A stretch of DNA of 64,000 bases from assembly GCF_014645815.1 (NCBI RefSeq), contig NZ_BMML01000002.1, positions 387,924-451,923 of the forward strand. The letters run 5' to 3'. Each line of letters opens with the position of its first letter. The stretch's first letter is position 1. The position numbers were made by a program, and so were the translations under genes. This DNA is from Streptomyces fuscichromogenes (GTDB lineage Bacteria; Actinomycetota; Actinomycetes; Streptomycetales; Streptomycetaceae). Shown here piece after piece: positions 1 through 8,656 of the stretch. The notes beneath the pieces were generated by a model. It saw nothing but the letters and a program-made list of their open reading frames with translations, did not search any database and was not told where the DNA came from.

Positions 1-2
1 AC

Positions 3-356
3 GTGAAGACGGGCGCCGAGGTCCACTACACCTCCCCCGACGGCCGCCAGGAACTCGTCGCCAAGTCCTCGCTGGCCCGTGGCGACCTCATGGACACCTG
101 GACCGCCTCCGAACGCAGCGCCCACCAGGGCGAGGACTACGCCAAGATCCGGCTGGCCGGGACGACCTTCCGCGGCCACCCGGCGGTCGTCTGGGAGTAC
201 ACCTTCACCCTCAGGGGCACCCCCTGGCACGCACGGCTGCTGGGCTTCGACGCCGGCGGCAAGTCGTACCAGATCAACACCTGGTACCAGCCGGCGGTCG
301 AAGCCCAGGCCGTGCGGACCTACGAGCGGGTGAAGGAGGGCTTCATCCTGCTGTGA
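3..356 (+). CDS. C-terminal part of an unidentified protein (5' end outside window)
   Basis: The reading frame is open from the left edge to a TGA at 354-356, so only the last ~117 residues are visible. The segment is hydrophilic with several aromatic residues (VVWEYTF, SYQINTWYQP) and no membrane segment. It reads like a compact beta-rich extracytoplasmic or sensor domain of the kind found at the C-terminus of some actinobacterial Ser/Thr kinases and lipoproteins, but that is only an impression and I do not recognise the family. A GTG at position 3 is in frame, yet nothing upstream can be seen to judge it as a start. The gene converges on the permease with a gap of only three bases and no hairpin between them. 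Confidence 0.6.
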   Translation: MKTGAEVHYTSPDGRQELVAKSSLARGDLMDTWTASERSAHQGEDYAKIRLAGTTFRGHPAVVWEYTFTLRGTPWHARLLGFDAGGKSYQINTWYQPAVEAQAVRTYERVKEGFILL

Positions 357-359
357 GGG

Positions 360-1799
360 TCAGCCGACGGACACCTCGTCGGCGGCGGGCTCGGCGACCG
401 CCCGGGCCGTCGACCGGCCGCCCGTCACCTTCTGCTTCACCAGGGCGACCACGACCACCGCCGCCGCGACCAGCAGCGAGAGCAGCACGGTCGTACGACC
501 GCTGCTCTCGCCCTCCGTGTCGGTCAGCATGTAGCCCAGCACGAACACGATCAGACCGGCCGTCGCCCAGGTCAGGTACGGGTAGAGCCACATCTTCACG
601 ACGAGCTTCTCCGGGGCCTCGGCCTGGATGATCTTCCGCATCCGCAGCTGCGAGAAGCAGATGACGAGCCAGACGAACAGGGCCACCGCGCCGCTGGAGT
701 TGACGAGGAAGAGGAAGACGGAGTCCGGGAACTTGTAGTTGAAGAAGACGGCGACGAACCCGAACAGCACGGACGCGACGATCGCGGCCAGCGGCACACC
801 ACGGGCGGTGGTCCGGGCGAACGCCTTCGGGGCGTCGCCCCGCTGCCCGAGCGAGAAGGCCATCCGGGAGGCCGTGTACAGGCCGGAGTTGAGACAGGAC
901 AGCACGGACGTCAGCACGATGACGTTCATGATCTGACCGGCGTGCGCGATGCCGAGGGAGTCGAGGGCGGCGACGTAGGAGCCCTTCTCCTTGATGGACG
1001 GGTCGTTCCACGGCAGCAGCGAGACGACGATCAGGATCGAGCCGAGGTAGAAGACGCCGATCCGCCAGATGATGCTGTTCGTGGACTTGGTGACCGCGCG
1101 CTGCGGGTCCTCCGACTCGCCTGCGGCCAGGGTGGCGATCTCGCTGCCCATGAAGGAGAAGACGACGAGCAGCACGCCGGTGAGGATGGCGCCGGGGCCG
1201 TGCGGCAGGAAACCGCCGTGGCCGGTGAGGTTGGAGAAGCCCGCCTTGTCGGTGTCCGCGCCGGGCAGCACGCCCAGCACCGCCAGCAGGCCGACGACGA
1301 TGAACGCGCCGATCGCGACGACCTTGATGCCGGCGAACCAGAACTCGAACTCGCCGTAGGAGCCGACGGAGACCAGGTTGGTGGCGGTGAGCACCGTCAT
1401 CACGATGAGTGCCCAGGCCCACTGCGGTACGGCCGGGATCCAGCCTTCCAGGATCGTGGCGCCGGCGGTGGCCTCGACCGCCAGCACCACCACCCAGAAG
1501 AACCAGTACAGCCAGCCGATGGAGAACCCGGCCCAGCGGCCGAGCGCGCGGTCGGCGTGCGCGGAGAACGATCCGGAGGTCGGGTTGGCGGCCGACATCT
1601 CGCCGAGCATCCGCATCACCAGCACCACGAGCGTGCCGACGAGTGCGTACGACAGCAGGATGCCGGGGCCTGCGGTGGCGATGCCGGTACTGGAACCGAC
1701 GAAGAGGCCTGCGCCGATGACACCGCCGATGGCGATCATCGACAGATGGCGGTTCTTGAGTCCTGCGTGGAGGCCGTTCTGGAGACCGTTGCCAGTCAT
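360..1799 (-). CDS. APC-family amino acid permease (GABA permease-like)
   Basis: A 479-aa polytopic membrane protein expected to import an amino acid by proton symport. The first segment carries the APC signature (IGGVIGAGLFVGSS, residues ~22-35), followed by the GPGILLSYALVG and MLGEMSAANPTSGSF stretches typical of GabP/LysP-type permeases; about 12 hydrophobic segments can be traced, and length is normal for the family. ATG at 1799 is chosen because an AAAGGAAT ribosome-binding stretch lies just upstream on the minus strand; an in-frame extension to 1976 has no family resemblance. The substrate cannot be told from sequence. It is divergent from rpiB, and the ~200-bp spacer is noticeably AT-richer and holds both promoters. 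Confidence 0.9.
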   Translation of the reverse strand: MTGNGLQNGLHAGLKNRHLSMIAIGGVIGAGLFVGSSTGIATAGPGILLSYALVGTLVVLVMRMLGEMSAANPTSGSFSAHADRALGRWAGFSIGWLYWFFWVVVLAVEATAGATILEGWIPAVPQWAWALIVMTVLTATNLVSVGSYGEFEFWFAGIKVVAIGAFIVVGLLAVLGVLPGADTDKAGFSNLTGHGGFLPHGPGAILTGVLLVVFSFMGSEIATLAAGESEDPQRAVTKSTNSIIWRIGVFYLGSILIVVSLLPWNDPSIKEKGSYVAALDSLGIAHAGQIMNVIVLTSVLSCLNSGLYTASRMAFSLGQRGDAPKAFARTTARGVPLAAIVASVLFGFVAVFFNYKFPDSVFLFLVNSSGAVALFVWLVICFSQLRMRKIIQAEAPEKLVVKMWLYPYLTWATAGLIVFVLGYMLTDTEGESSGRTTVLLSLLVAAAVVVVALVKQKVTGGRSTARAVAEPAADEVSVG

Positions 1800-2004
1800 G
1801 GGGGGAATTCCTTTGCGGCGGGTGAGCGGGCTCTCGTACGAGCGGCGTACGAGTCGGTCCAGTGAAACGGAGGTGGACTGATTCCTGAACCTTTGAATCC
1901 GGATCGTTACTTGAGGTTTTCCTGAGCTTCTGTAGTGTTGCTCACAATTTCCGGTGCCCAGCCCCGCCCCTGCCATGCGTTCACGCCCATGTCACACTCA
2001 TCCC

Positions 2005-2499
2005 ATGCGCGTGTATCTCGGCTCCGACCATGCGGGCTTCGAACTCAAGAACCACCTCGTCGAGTGGCTGAGGGCGGCGGGCCACGACCCCGTGGACTGC
2101 GGCCCCCACATCTACGACGCCGACGACGACTACCCGCCCTTCTGCCTCCGTGCGGCCGAGCGGACGGCGGCCGACCCCGAGTCCCTCGGCATCGTGATCG
2201 GCGGCTCCGGCAACGGTGAGCAGATCGCCGCGAACAAGGTGAAGGGCGTACGGGCGGCGCTCGCCTGGAGCGAGGAGACCGCGTCGCTCGGCCGCCAGCA
2301 CAACAACGCGAACGTCGTGGCGGTGGGCTCGCGCATGCACACGCAGGACGAGGCGACGAAGTTCGTCGAGACCTTCCTGAACACGCCGTTCTCCGAGGGC
2401 GAGCGGCACATCCGCCGCATCGACATGCTCACGGCGTACGAGACCACGGGCGACCTCCCGCCGATCCCGGCGCACCACCCTTCCGGGGACGGCCGGTAG
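2005..2499 (+). CDS. rpiB: Ribose-5-phosphate isomerase B
   Basis: A 164-aa RpiB/LacAB-family sugar phosphate isomerase interconverting ribose 5-phosphate and ribulose 5-phosphate in the non-oxidative pentose phosphate pathway. The N-terminal MRVYLGSDHAGFELK contains the phosphate-binding SDHAG motif; IGGSGNGEQIAANK is the conserved GSGxG anion-hole region, although the catalytic Cys of many RpiB proteins is not in the GIGxC context, as is usual for the actinobacterial subfamily with Glu/Ser there. NNANVVAVGSR completes the site. ATG 2005 starts exactly at the family N-terminus, with no clear Shine-Dalgarno sequence, so a leaderless transcript is possible. The same order rpiB then Nei glycosylase is conserved in Streptomyces. 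Confidence 0.93.
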   Translation: MRVYLGSDHAGFELKNHLVEWLRAAGHDPVDCGPHIYDADDDYPPFCLRAAERTAADPESLGIVIGGSGNGEQIAANKVKGVRAALAWSEETASLGRQHNNANVVAVGSRMHTQDEATKFVETFLNTPFSEGERHIRRIDMLTAYETTGDLPPIPAHHPSGDGR

Positions 2500-2520
2500 A
2501 CGTCCGCCTGCGGGCGCGCG

Positions 2521-2570
2521 GGGGCTGATCGCGCAGTTCCCCGCGCCCCTTCCGGGGCGCTGCAGCCGCC
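2521..2570 (+). repeat. Streptomyces-type intergenic palindromic repeat, copy A
   Basis: Contains GCGCAGTTCCCCGCGCCCCT followed by GGGGCGCTGCAG. The same core recurs at 6105-6150 (same strand) and 10553-10595 (opposite strand) in this window, each time just after a stop codon. I recognise the motif as a common REP-like intergenic element of Streptomyces chromosomes. The CGCGCCCC/GGGGCGC arms can pair as a hairpin, so it may end transcription or stabilise the rpiB mRNA 3' end. Confidence 0.75.
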
Positions 2571-2580
2571 CTCCTCGCAC

Positions 2581-2679
2581 GTTCACCCCTCCACGGACCG
2601 AGTCGGGTGGGCGGGCTGGAGCGGGGGGCCGCGGTCGGGTCTCTCGACGTTCACCTCTCCACGGACCGAGTCGGGTGGG
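2581..2679 (+). repeat. Direct repeat pair upstream of the Nei-type glycosylase
   Basis: Two 31-bp copies, 2581-2611 and 2649-2679, differ at one base and both contain CTCCACGGACCGAGTCGGGT. The offset is 68 bp. They sit directly upstream of the glycosylase start; the second overlaps its leader. Function unknown; a local duplication of a leader segment or a repeated operator are both possible. Confidence 0.8.
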
Positions 2680-2702
2680 TGGGTGGGAAAGGAAGTGGCT
2701 CA

Positions 2703-3506
2703 GTGCCAGAGGGGCACACGATCCACCGGCTTGCGCTGGACTACCGGCGGTTCGCCGGGCCCGTGAGGGTGACCAGCCCGCAGGGCAAGTTCTCCGACGC
2801 CGCGGAGCTGATCGACGGCGCCGAGCTCACCCGCACGGAAGCCCACGGCAAGCACCTCTTCCTCGGCTTCCGCGACAGCGACTGGGTCCACATCCACCTC
2901 GGCCTCTTCGGCAAGGTCACCTTCGGCGACGCCCCCGCGCCCCCGGCCACCGACACCGTCCGCCTCCGCCTGGCCGGCCCCACCGGCTACGTCGACCTGC
3001 GCGGCCCCACCACCTGCGCCCTGATCACCGACGACGAGAAGAACGCCGTACACGCCCGCCTCGGCCCCGATCCGCTGCGCGACGACGCCGACCCGGACGC
3101 GGCGTACCGCAGGATCTCCCGCAGCCGTACGACGATCGCCGCCCTGCTGATGGACCAGAAGATCATCGCCGGCGTCGGGAACGTCTACCGCGCCGAGGTC
3201 CTGTTCCGGCACCGGATCGACCCGTACCGCGCGGGCCGGGACCTCACCCCCGCCGAGTGGCACGCCGTCTGGACCGACCTCGTCGGCCTGATGCGCGAGG
3301 GTGTCCGGAACAACCGCATCGACACCGTCCGCCCCGAGCACACCCCGGAGGCCATGGGCCGCCCGCCGCGCGTGGACGACCACGGCGGCGAGGTGTACGT
3401 CTACCGCCGCGCCACCCTGCCCTGCCACCTCTGCGGCACCGGCATCCGCACCGCGGACCTCGCCGCCCGCAACCTCTTCTGGTGCCCGGACTGCCAGAAA
3501 CGCTGA
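2703..3506 (+). CDS. nei: Fpg/Nei-family DNA glycosylase/AP lyase (endonuclease VIII-like)
   Basis: A 267-aa base-excision repair enzyme that removes oxidised bases and cuts the abasic site. GTG 2703 gives V-P-E-G-H-T, so that after Met removal the catalytic Pro and Glu are at the N-terminus; PEGHT is the Nei2 form rather than the MPELPE of Fpg. The helix-two-turn-helix lies around LMDQKIIAGVGNVYRAE (residues ~150-167), and a C-terminal zinc finger CxxC-x16-CxxC ends the protein (CHLC...CPDC). A purine-rich AAGGAAG precedes the start at good distance. The conserved neighbour rpiB is upstream and the gene converges on the acetyltransferase with a 7-bp gap. Confidence 0.92.
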   Translation: MPEGHTIHRLALDYRRFAGPVRVTSPQGKFSDAAELIDGAELTRTEAHGKHLFLGFRDSDWVHIHLGLFGKVTFGDAPAPPATDTVRLRLAGPTGYVDLRGPTTCALITDDEKNAVHARLGPDPLRDDADPDAAYRRISRSRTTIAALLMDQKIIAGVGNVYRAEVLFRHRIDPYRAGRDLTPAEWHAVWTDLVGLMREGVRNNRIDTVRPEHTPEAMGRPPRVDDHGGEVYVYRRATLPCHLCGTGIRTADLAARNLFWCPDCQKR

Positions 3507-3513
3507 GCGTCCG

Positions 3514-4755
3514 CTAGAACCCGTGCGACAGCCACGGCAGCACCGGTGACCCGAACGCCACCGACGCCTCCGCCAGCGCCCCCGGCCGCAGTTCACCCAC
3601 CCGCCCGGCGCGCGCCAGCGACAGCAGGGACACCCCGCCGAGGTACGCGGCCGCCAACTCCCGTACCGACAGCGTCAGCTCGGCCCGGTCCGTCGTACGC
3701 TCGCAGGACGCCCCCTTGGCGTCCCCGGTGAGCCGCCAACGCCCCGCGTTCCAGGGGCAGAAGGCGTCCGCCACCTCCAGCACCACGTCCACCGGCGCCT
3801 GATAGGTGCGCGCCGCGAGCGCCGCACCGACGTCGACGAGACGCACGTACCCCATGTCCCGCACCCGCGTCAGACAGCGCCGGATGTCGGAGACGTGGTA
3901 CTGCCAGGCGTCGTCGACCGGCCGCCCCCGTACCGTCAGCCTGGACATCAGGTCGATGCCGAACAGGAACCGCCACAGCGCCGCGTCGCTCGCCGGATCG
4001 AGCGCGGCGAGGTCCTCCAGCGACACCGTGCCGTCGTGCCCGCTCGCCGACCAGCCCAGCTTCGTACGGAACCGGGCGTACCCGGTGACCTGCCCGTCCC
4101 GCTCGGCGACCACGCACTGCAGCGCCGACGCCCCGTCCCGGTCGCTCTCCGGGTCCAGCAGCCCCACCTGCTCCCAGCCCGGCTGCCGGGCCAGCATCCC
4201 GGGCCGCAGCGGCACCAGCTCCGCGTAGACCGCCTCGCACGCGGCGAGCACCTCGGCCGGACCGGCGTACCGCAGTCGTACGTCACCGGTGCCGGCGGGT
4301 GTGTCCAGCGTCACCCGGCCGGTGTCGATCTCGGCCTGGAGCTGGAAGGTCGCGGCGTCGTAGCCGAAGCGGCCGTAGATCGCCGGCTCGGAGGCGGTGA
4401 GCGCGGCCAGCGGCTCGCCCCACTCCCGGATGTCGTCCAGCTGCCGGCGCATCATCGACGTCAGCACCCCGCGCCGCCGGTGCGTCGCGGCCACGCTCAC
4501 CATGGTGATCCCCGCGGTGGGCAGCACGGCACCGCCCGGCACGGTCATCCGGAACCGGAACGCCCCGGCCGTTCCCACGAGTTCGTCCCCGTCCCAGGCG
4601 GCCAGCGAACGGCCGGGCTCCGTCAGGGACCGGTCCAGCGCACGCTCCTCGGCCGATGCCGGACCGGCGCCGAAGGCCCGGACCAGGTGGTCCCACCACC
4701 TGTCGAACTCCTCGGGACGCAGCACCTTCGACTCGGTCGCACGCTCGCTCGCCAT
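3514..4755 (-). CDS. Eis-like GNAT N-acetyltransferase
   Basis: A 413-aa protein of the Eis (enhanced intracellular survival) type: an N-terminal GNAT domain with the acetyl-CoA loop VSVAATHRRRGVLTSMM (residues ~88-104), a second degenerate GNAT domain, and a sterol-carrier-like C-terminal domain. The extreme C-terminus ends in -SHGF; in characterised Eis proteins a terminal Phe carboxylate acts as the catalytic base, so keeping a Phe here fits an active enzyme. Family members acetylate amines on aminoglycosides or peptides; the natural substrate here is unknown. ATG 4755 matches the family N-terminus. The gene is divergent from the phosphatase at 4930. Confidence 0.88.
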   Translation of the reverse strand: MASERATESKVLRPEEFDRWWDHLVRAFGAGPASAEERALDRSLTEPGRSLAAWDGDELVGTAGAFRFRMTVPGGAVLPTAGITMVSVAATHRRRGVLTSMMRRQLDDIREWGEPLAALTASEPAIYGRFGYDAATFQLQAEIDTGRVTLDTPAGTGDVRLRYAGPAEVLAACEAVYAELVPLRPGMLARQPGWEQVGLLDPESDRDGASALQCVVAERDGQVTGYARFRTKLGWSASGHDGTVSLEDLAALDPASDAALWRFLFGIDLMSRLTVRGRPVDDAWQYHVSDIRRCLTRVRDMGYVRLVDVGAALAARTYQAPVDVVLEVADAFCPWNAGRWRLTGDAKGASCERTTDRAELTLSVRELAAAYLGGVSLLSLARAGRVGELRPGALAEASVAFGSPVLPWLSHGF

Positions 4756-4929
4756 GCGCCATGCCTACCAGGGCATTGCAGGACGAGCCAGCGAATTTCT
4801 CCCGGACGGCGACGTGAGGGCTTCCGGTGAAGTTCACTGTGAAGTCGCACCCGAAGGTGAGTCTCGGACGGGGGACAAGTGGGACCTCCCGTGCCAAGCA
4901 GCTGGTCCGATGGATAGGGTCCCGAACTG

Positions 4930-6093
4930 ATGGCAGTAGACCGAGAGCGGCGCGCGAAGGCCGAGACGTTCCCGGCCCGGTGGAAAGTGCAGTGGCACCG
5001 GGCCCGCGTCGGCGTGCGCAGAAGCGCCGTGGACTACTTCCGCGGCGACGGCTCCGACTGGATCGCGCTGGTCGGGCTGCTGCTGACGGTGCCGGTCCTC
5101 GCCTCCATGACCCTCGCCAACTCCGTCTGGTTCTCCCCGGCCGCACTGGTCCTGCCGATCATCGCGGGCGGCCTGCTGCTGCGCCCGGCGAGCCTGCTCG
5201 GCCTGTACGCGGCGGCGGCCACCGCCCTCATCGTGGAGTCGGTACGGCTCGGCCCCTACACCGAGGGTCCCTCCCGGGTCACCCCGGGCGTGGTCCTCGT
5301 CGTGGCCGCCTGCGGTTTCTTCGGCCTGCTCACCGCCCAGTTCCGCAGCCGGGTCGGGGTGCCCTGGCGGCGTGGCGGCACCATGCTCTTCGACCTGCGC
5401 GAACGCATCCGGGTGCAGAGCAAGCTGCCGAAGCTGCCGCTGGGCTGGCACCGCGAGATGGCCCTGCGGCCGGCCGGCGGCCAGTCCTTCTCCGGCGACT
5501 TCGTGGTCGCGGCCCGCACGAACAACGGCCGCACCATGGAGGTCGTCCTCACGGACGTCTCCGGCAAGGGCATGGACGCGGCGTCCCGCGCGCTGCTGCT
5601 GTCCGGCGCCTTCGGCGGCCTCCTCGGCTCCCTCCCGCCGCACGCCTTCCTCCCCGCCGCCAACGGCTACCTGCTCCGCCAGGACTGGGACGAGGGCTTC
5701 GCGACCTCCATACACCTGGTCCTGGACCTCGACTCCGGCGACTACGAGCTGTACTCCGCGGGCCACCCGCCCGGTCTCCAGCTCAGCGCCGGCAGCGGCC
5801 GCTGGGAGGAGAAGGCCGCCGAAGGCCCCCTCCTCGGCGTCTACGACGGCGCCCAGTTCGACCCCGTGAAGGGCTCCCTGCGCCCCGGCGACGTCCTGAT
5901 GATCTTCACGGACGGTCTGGTGGAGACGTCCGACCGAGACATCGTGGAGGGCATAGACCGGCTCACGGGGGAGGCCGACCGCTATGTGGCCGGCGGCTTC
6001 CACGGCGCCGCCTGGCACCTGATCGAGGCGGTCGCGAAGGACGTCAACGACGACCGGGCCCTGCTCTTGATCTGCCGAGAGGCGGCGAGGTGA
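4930..6093 (+). CDS. Membrane-anchored PP2C (SpoIIE-type) serine phosphatase
   Basis: A 387-aa protein with roughly four hydrophobic segments at residues ~40-140 and a cytoplasmic SpoIIE/RsbU phosphatase domain at ~170-385. The metal-binding motifs are intact: SFSGDF, LTDVSGKGMDAA, SAGHPPG, IFTDGLVE and NDDRALLLI. Such proteins dephosphorylate anti-anti-sigma factors in partner-switching pathways. No anti-sigma or anti-anti-sigma gene is adjacent, so its partner must be elsewhere. The membrane part has no recognisable sensory fold. It is one of three SpoIIE-type proteins in this window and the only one without GAF and histidine-kinase-like ATPase domains. Confidence 0.88.
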   Translation: MAVDRERRAKAETFPARWKVQWHRARVGVRRSAVDYFRGDGSDWIALVGLLLTVPVLASMTLANSVWFSPAALVLPIIAGGLLLRPASLLGLYAAAATALIVESVRLGPYTEGPSRVTPGVVLVVAACGFFGLLTAQFRSRVGVPWRRGGTMLFDLRERIRVQSKLPKLPLGWHREMALRPAGGQSFSGDFVVAARTNNGRTMEVVLTDVSGKGMDAASRALLLSGAFGGLLGSLPPHAFLPAANGYLLRQDWDEGFATSIHLVLDLDSGDYELYSAGHPPGLQLSAGSGRWEEKAAEGPLLGVYDGAQFDPVKGSLRPGDVLMIFTDGLVETSDRDIVEGIDRLTGEADRYVAGGFHGAAWHLIEAVAKDVNDDRALLLICREAAR

Positions 6094-6104
6094 GTGCGGG
6101 CCGG

Positions 6105-6150
6105 TGGGGGTTGGTCGCGCAGTTCCCCGCGCCCCTACGGGGCGCTGCAG
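6105..6150 (+). repeat. Streptomyces-type intergenic palindromic repeat, copy B
   Basis: Second copy of the GCGCAGTTCCCCGCGCCCCT element with GGGGCGCTGCAG, starting 12 bases after the phosphatase stop. The inner arms GCGCCCC and GGGGCGC surround a TAC loop. Confidence 0.75.
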
Positions 6151-6250
6151 TCGGGGCAGCTGCCCAGCTGCGGGACGGCACGGGTGGGCGCGGCGGCACC
6201 CGGCAAGCGCCGGTGAGCGTCCCCACCCCCCGCCCGGAGATACTCGCACC

Positions 6251-6697
6251 GTGAAGCTCCTCACCCTCCCCGAAGTCGAGAGGCTCGCCCGGGCCGCCCA
6301 CGCTGCGCAGACCGACAAGGCCGGCCGCCCCTACGCCGAGCACCTCGCCGCCGTCGCCGAAGGCGTCCGCACCCGTGGCGGCGACCCCGACCAGATCGCC
6401 GCCGCCTGGCTGCACGACTCCGTCGAGGACCACGCCCTCACCGAGGAGTGGCTGGACACGGCCGCCGTGAGCCCGCGCACCAGGGCCATCGTGCGCGCCC
6501 TCACCAAGCACCCCGGCGAGCCCCCCGAGGCGTACGCCCGCCGCATCCTCGCCACCCCCGGCGCCCTGCTGGTCAAGGAGGCCGACCTCGCGCACAACGC
6601 CGACCCCGGCCGTCTCGCCGTACTGGACGAGGACACCCGGAAACGGCTGACCGGGAAGTACGCCCGGATGCGCGCCCTCCTCGGCCTCCCCGCGTAG
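6251..6697 (+). CDS. HD-domain metal-dependent phosphohydrolase
   Basis: A 148-aa single-domain HD protein. The metal-binding set is visible: the H of PYAEHLAAVAE, the HD pair in AAWLHDSVEDHALT, and the distal D of KEADLAHNADPGR. This is the layout of small (p)ppGpp-hydrolase-like or nucleotide phosphohydrolases related to the RelA/SpoT HD domain; there is no synthetase or regulatory domain, so the exact substrate is unknown. GTG 6251 begins at the family N-terminus; upstream in-frame sequence is low-complexity and overlaps the intergenic repeat. Confidence 0.8.
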   Translation: MKLLTLPEVERLARAAHAAQTDKAGRPYAEHLAAVAEGVRTRGGDPDQIAAAWLHDSVEDHALTEEWLDTAAVSPRTRAIVRALTKHPGEPPEAYARRILATPGALLVKEADLAHNADPGRLAVLDEDTRKRLTGKYARMRALLGLPA

Positions 6698-6710
6698 GCG
6701 GAGCACGGCG

Positions 6711-7853
6711 TCACACGTCGGCCGTCTGCCGGCTCCGCGACCCCTGCCGCCGCCCCTGCTCCCGTTCCCGCCCGCGGGCCAGTTCCGCCGCGTCCCGCCG
6801 GAACGCCCACTCCATCCTCGGCTCCATGGAGAACCGGAACACCCGCTGCACGGGCCGGGTGCACAGCAGCGTCACGCATGCGCCCGCGAGCGCGGTGACG
6901 AGGATCTCGCCGGCCGGCCGGTGCAGCCACCTCGGGTCGAACCAGCCCAGGTGGACGGCGTACTTCACGACGAAGCCGTGCAGGAGGTAGCCGTACAGCG
7001 TGCCCGCGCCGAGCGTCGTGAACCACATCCGCCGGCCCGGCACCCAGGAGAAGAAGCCGGCCGTCAGCAGCATCGAGCAGCCGAACAGGGCGAGCACCAT
7101 CACCGGCCCGGACCACCACGGCGCGCCCAGCTCCTGCGCGGAGTCCCGGTGGAAGAACCACGCGGTGTCCATCCGCGGCACCGACCACCACGCGACCGCC
7201 AGCGCGAGGGCGAACAGCGGCACCGCGGCGATCCGCACCGGCCACCGGCGCACCAGCCGGAAGTGCTCGGGCCGCAGGCACAGGCCGAGCACGAAGTACG
7301 GCAGGAACTGCAGGACCCGCTGGAGGTCGAGGTCGTCACCGATGCTCGGGGACACGGAGGCCAGCATCGCGAGGCCGAAGGCGACCGGAAGGGGATGGCG
7401 GACCGTCCGCCACAGGGGCGTGGTCAGACGCCAGACGAACAGCGCGCACAGGAACCAGGTCAGGTACCAGGGGTCGAGCAGGCTGATGTCCTGGCCGGGG
7501 GAGCCGATCACGTAGCGCTCGAAGAGCGAGTAGCCGGTCTCGAACAGGACATAGGGCACGACGACCCCGGTGACCAGCCGCTTCAGCCGGTCCGGGCGCA
7601 TGTCGAAGTTCCGGGAGAAGTAACCGGAGATGATGATGAACGCCGGCATGTGGAAGGCGTACACCACGCAGTACACCGCTTCCAGGACGCGGCTGTCGCC
7701 CTTCAGCGGCTCCCATGAGTGACCCATCGCGACGAGCACGATCGCCAGGTACTTGGCGTTGTCGAAGAACGCGTCGCGCTGTCCGCCCACCGGCGGCCGG
7801 GCCGGGGGACGCGGTGTTCGGTTCTGGCCGGGGGTGATGGCGGCGTCGGACAT
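6711..7853 (-). CDS. Acyltransferase 3 family integral membrane protein
   Basis: A ~380-aa protein with about ten transmembrane segments. The N-terminal DAFFDNAKYLAIVLVAMGHSWEPL holds the acyltransferase-3 signature, with the conserved H in MGHSW, followed by AFHMPAFIIISGYFSR, the second signature of the family (fucose 4-O-acetylase-like branch). It probably O-acylates a cell-surface glycan or an exported natural product. The C-terminus ends in a basic Arg/Gln-rich cytoplasmic tail. ATG 7853 is preferred over the GTG nine bases earlier because AAGGTG lies at the right distance as ribosome-binding site. It converges on the HD protein with a 13-bp gap. Confidence 0.85.
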   Translation of the reverse strand: MSDAAITPGQNRTPRPPARPPVGGQRDAFFDNAKYLAIVLVAMGHSWEPLKGDSRVLEAVYCVVYAFHMPAFIIISGYFSRNFDMRPDRLKRLVTGVVVPYVLFETGYSLFERYVIGSPGQDISLLDPWYLTWFLCALFVWRLTTPLWRTVRHPLPVAFGLAMLASVSPSIGDDLDLQRVLQFLPYFVLGLCLRPEHFRLVRRWPVRIAAVPLFALALAVAWWSVPRMDTAWFFHRDSAQELGAPWWSGPVMVLALFGCSMLLTAGFFSWVPGRRMWFTTLGAGTLYGYLLHGFVVKYAVHLGWFDPRWLHRPAGEILVTALAGACVTLLCTRPVQRVFRFSMEPRMEWAFRRDAAELARGREREQGRRQGSRSRQTADV

Positions 7854-7862
7854 CTGAGGCAC

Positions 7863-8314
7863 CTTAGCGGCGCCTGTGCGTTTTCGTAAAACCGCCGATG
7901 TGAATCCTGGTATTCGGCGACGGCGGTCTGTGAACCGTCGGGTGATTTACCGAAGTCGATGCCTGCGTCTATGCGGTTCCATGCGGCACTTAGACCCGTG
8001 ATGTCCTCATTCATCCCTACTCATTGGTGCATAACGCCCACGATTGAGCGTCGCTTGCCGTGCCTGTGTCAATAATTCGAATTAGCTGCGCACGCGTTGT
8101 GTGGACACCGAAACCATGTCTGTCAATTGCCGTGGATCCGCGGGCGGGTGGACGCTCGAATTACAGTGCGCGCGGTTGTCGGTGCGGTGCGTGTTGTCGA
8201 CGTTGTGTCACGAACCGCATAGTGCGGCCGGGTTGGTGGCACGATGGATCTGGCGGGGGTGCGGGGGCCGTACCCCCGGGCCGGAGTGCGGACCGACCGA
8301 GGGCGTGATCAGTT
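7863..8314. other. Intergenic region, AT-richer than surroundings, no gene seen
   Basis: About 450 bases with no codon pattern of a coding sequence on either strand. It contains the palindrome AATTCGAATT (8075-8084) and, near the right end, a G/C hairpin (GGGGGCCGTACCCCC around 8267). It must hold the promoters of the divergent acyltransferase and small membrane protein genes; I cannot place them with confidence. Confidence 0.5.
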
Positions 8315-8509
8315 GTGGCCATTTCACTGTCTGTGGTGTTGCTGTTGGCGATCATCCTTGTGGTGCTGATGAGAGGGGGGAACATCAAGGCGGGCCCCGC
8401 CATCGTCGCCGTCCTCTTCGGCTTCTTCCTCGCCTCGACCGGGATGGCGCCCTCCATCCAGCGCTTCCTCGACTCGATAGCGCAGACCATCAACTCGATC
8501 AACTTCTGA
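8315..8509 (+). CDS. Conserved small membrane protein (64 aa), function unknown
   Basis: Starts at GTG 8315. Residues ~3-19 (SLSVVLLLAIILVVLMR) form one membrane segment, then GGNIKAGPAIVAVLFGFFLAST forms a second, followed by a short amphipathic tail ending SIQRFLDSIAQTINSINF. It is directly followed by a strong hairpin, so it is probably transcribed alone. The GPA-IVAVLFGFFLA pattern is familiar to me from small Streptomyces proteins linked to plasmid-transfer (spd-type) loci and to chromosomal orphans; I cannot give a function. Confidence 0.75.
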   Translation: MAISLSVVLLLAIILVVLMRGGNIKAGPAIVAVLFGFFLASTGMAPSIQRFLDSIAQTINSINF

Positions 8510-8536
8510 ACCGGCGCCCGCGCCCTGGGCATGACT

Positions 8537-8575
8537 GAGGCCCAGGGGGGTGTCACCACCCCTCACCTGGGCCTC
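8537..8575 (+). terminator. Strong bidirectional hairpin terminator
   Basis: Perfect 10-bp outer stem GAGGCCCAGG / CCTGGGCCTC with an inner GGGGTG / CACCCC stem and a TCAC loop. It separates the small membrane gene (+) from tRNA-Gly (-) and can serve both. Confidence 0.85.
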
Positions 8576-8585
8576 TGCCGTTCAG

Positions 8586-8656
8586 AGCGGGCGACGGGAA
8601 TCGAACCCGCGTAGCTAGTTTGGAAGACTAGGGCTCTACCATTGAGCTACGCCCGC
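8586..8656 (-). tRNA. tRNA-Gly (anticodon UCC)
   Basis: Read on the minus strand, the 71-nt sequence starts GCGGGCGTAGCTCAATGG, has anticodon arm CTAGT-CTTCCAA-ACTAG with anticodon TCC, T-arm CGGGTTCGATTCCCG, a closing CGCCCGC acceptor strand and discriminator U. The 3' CCA is not encoded (TCT follows). The pairing is complete in all arms. Confidence 0.97.
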
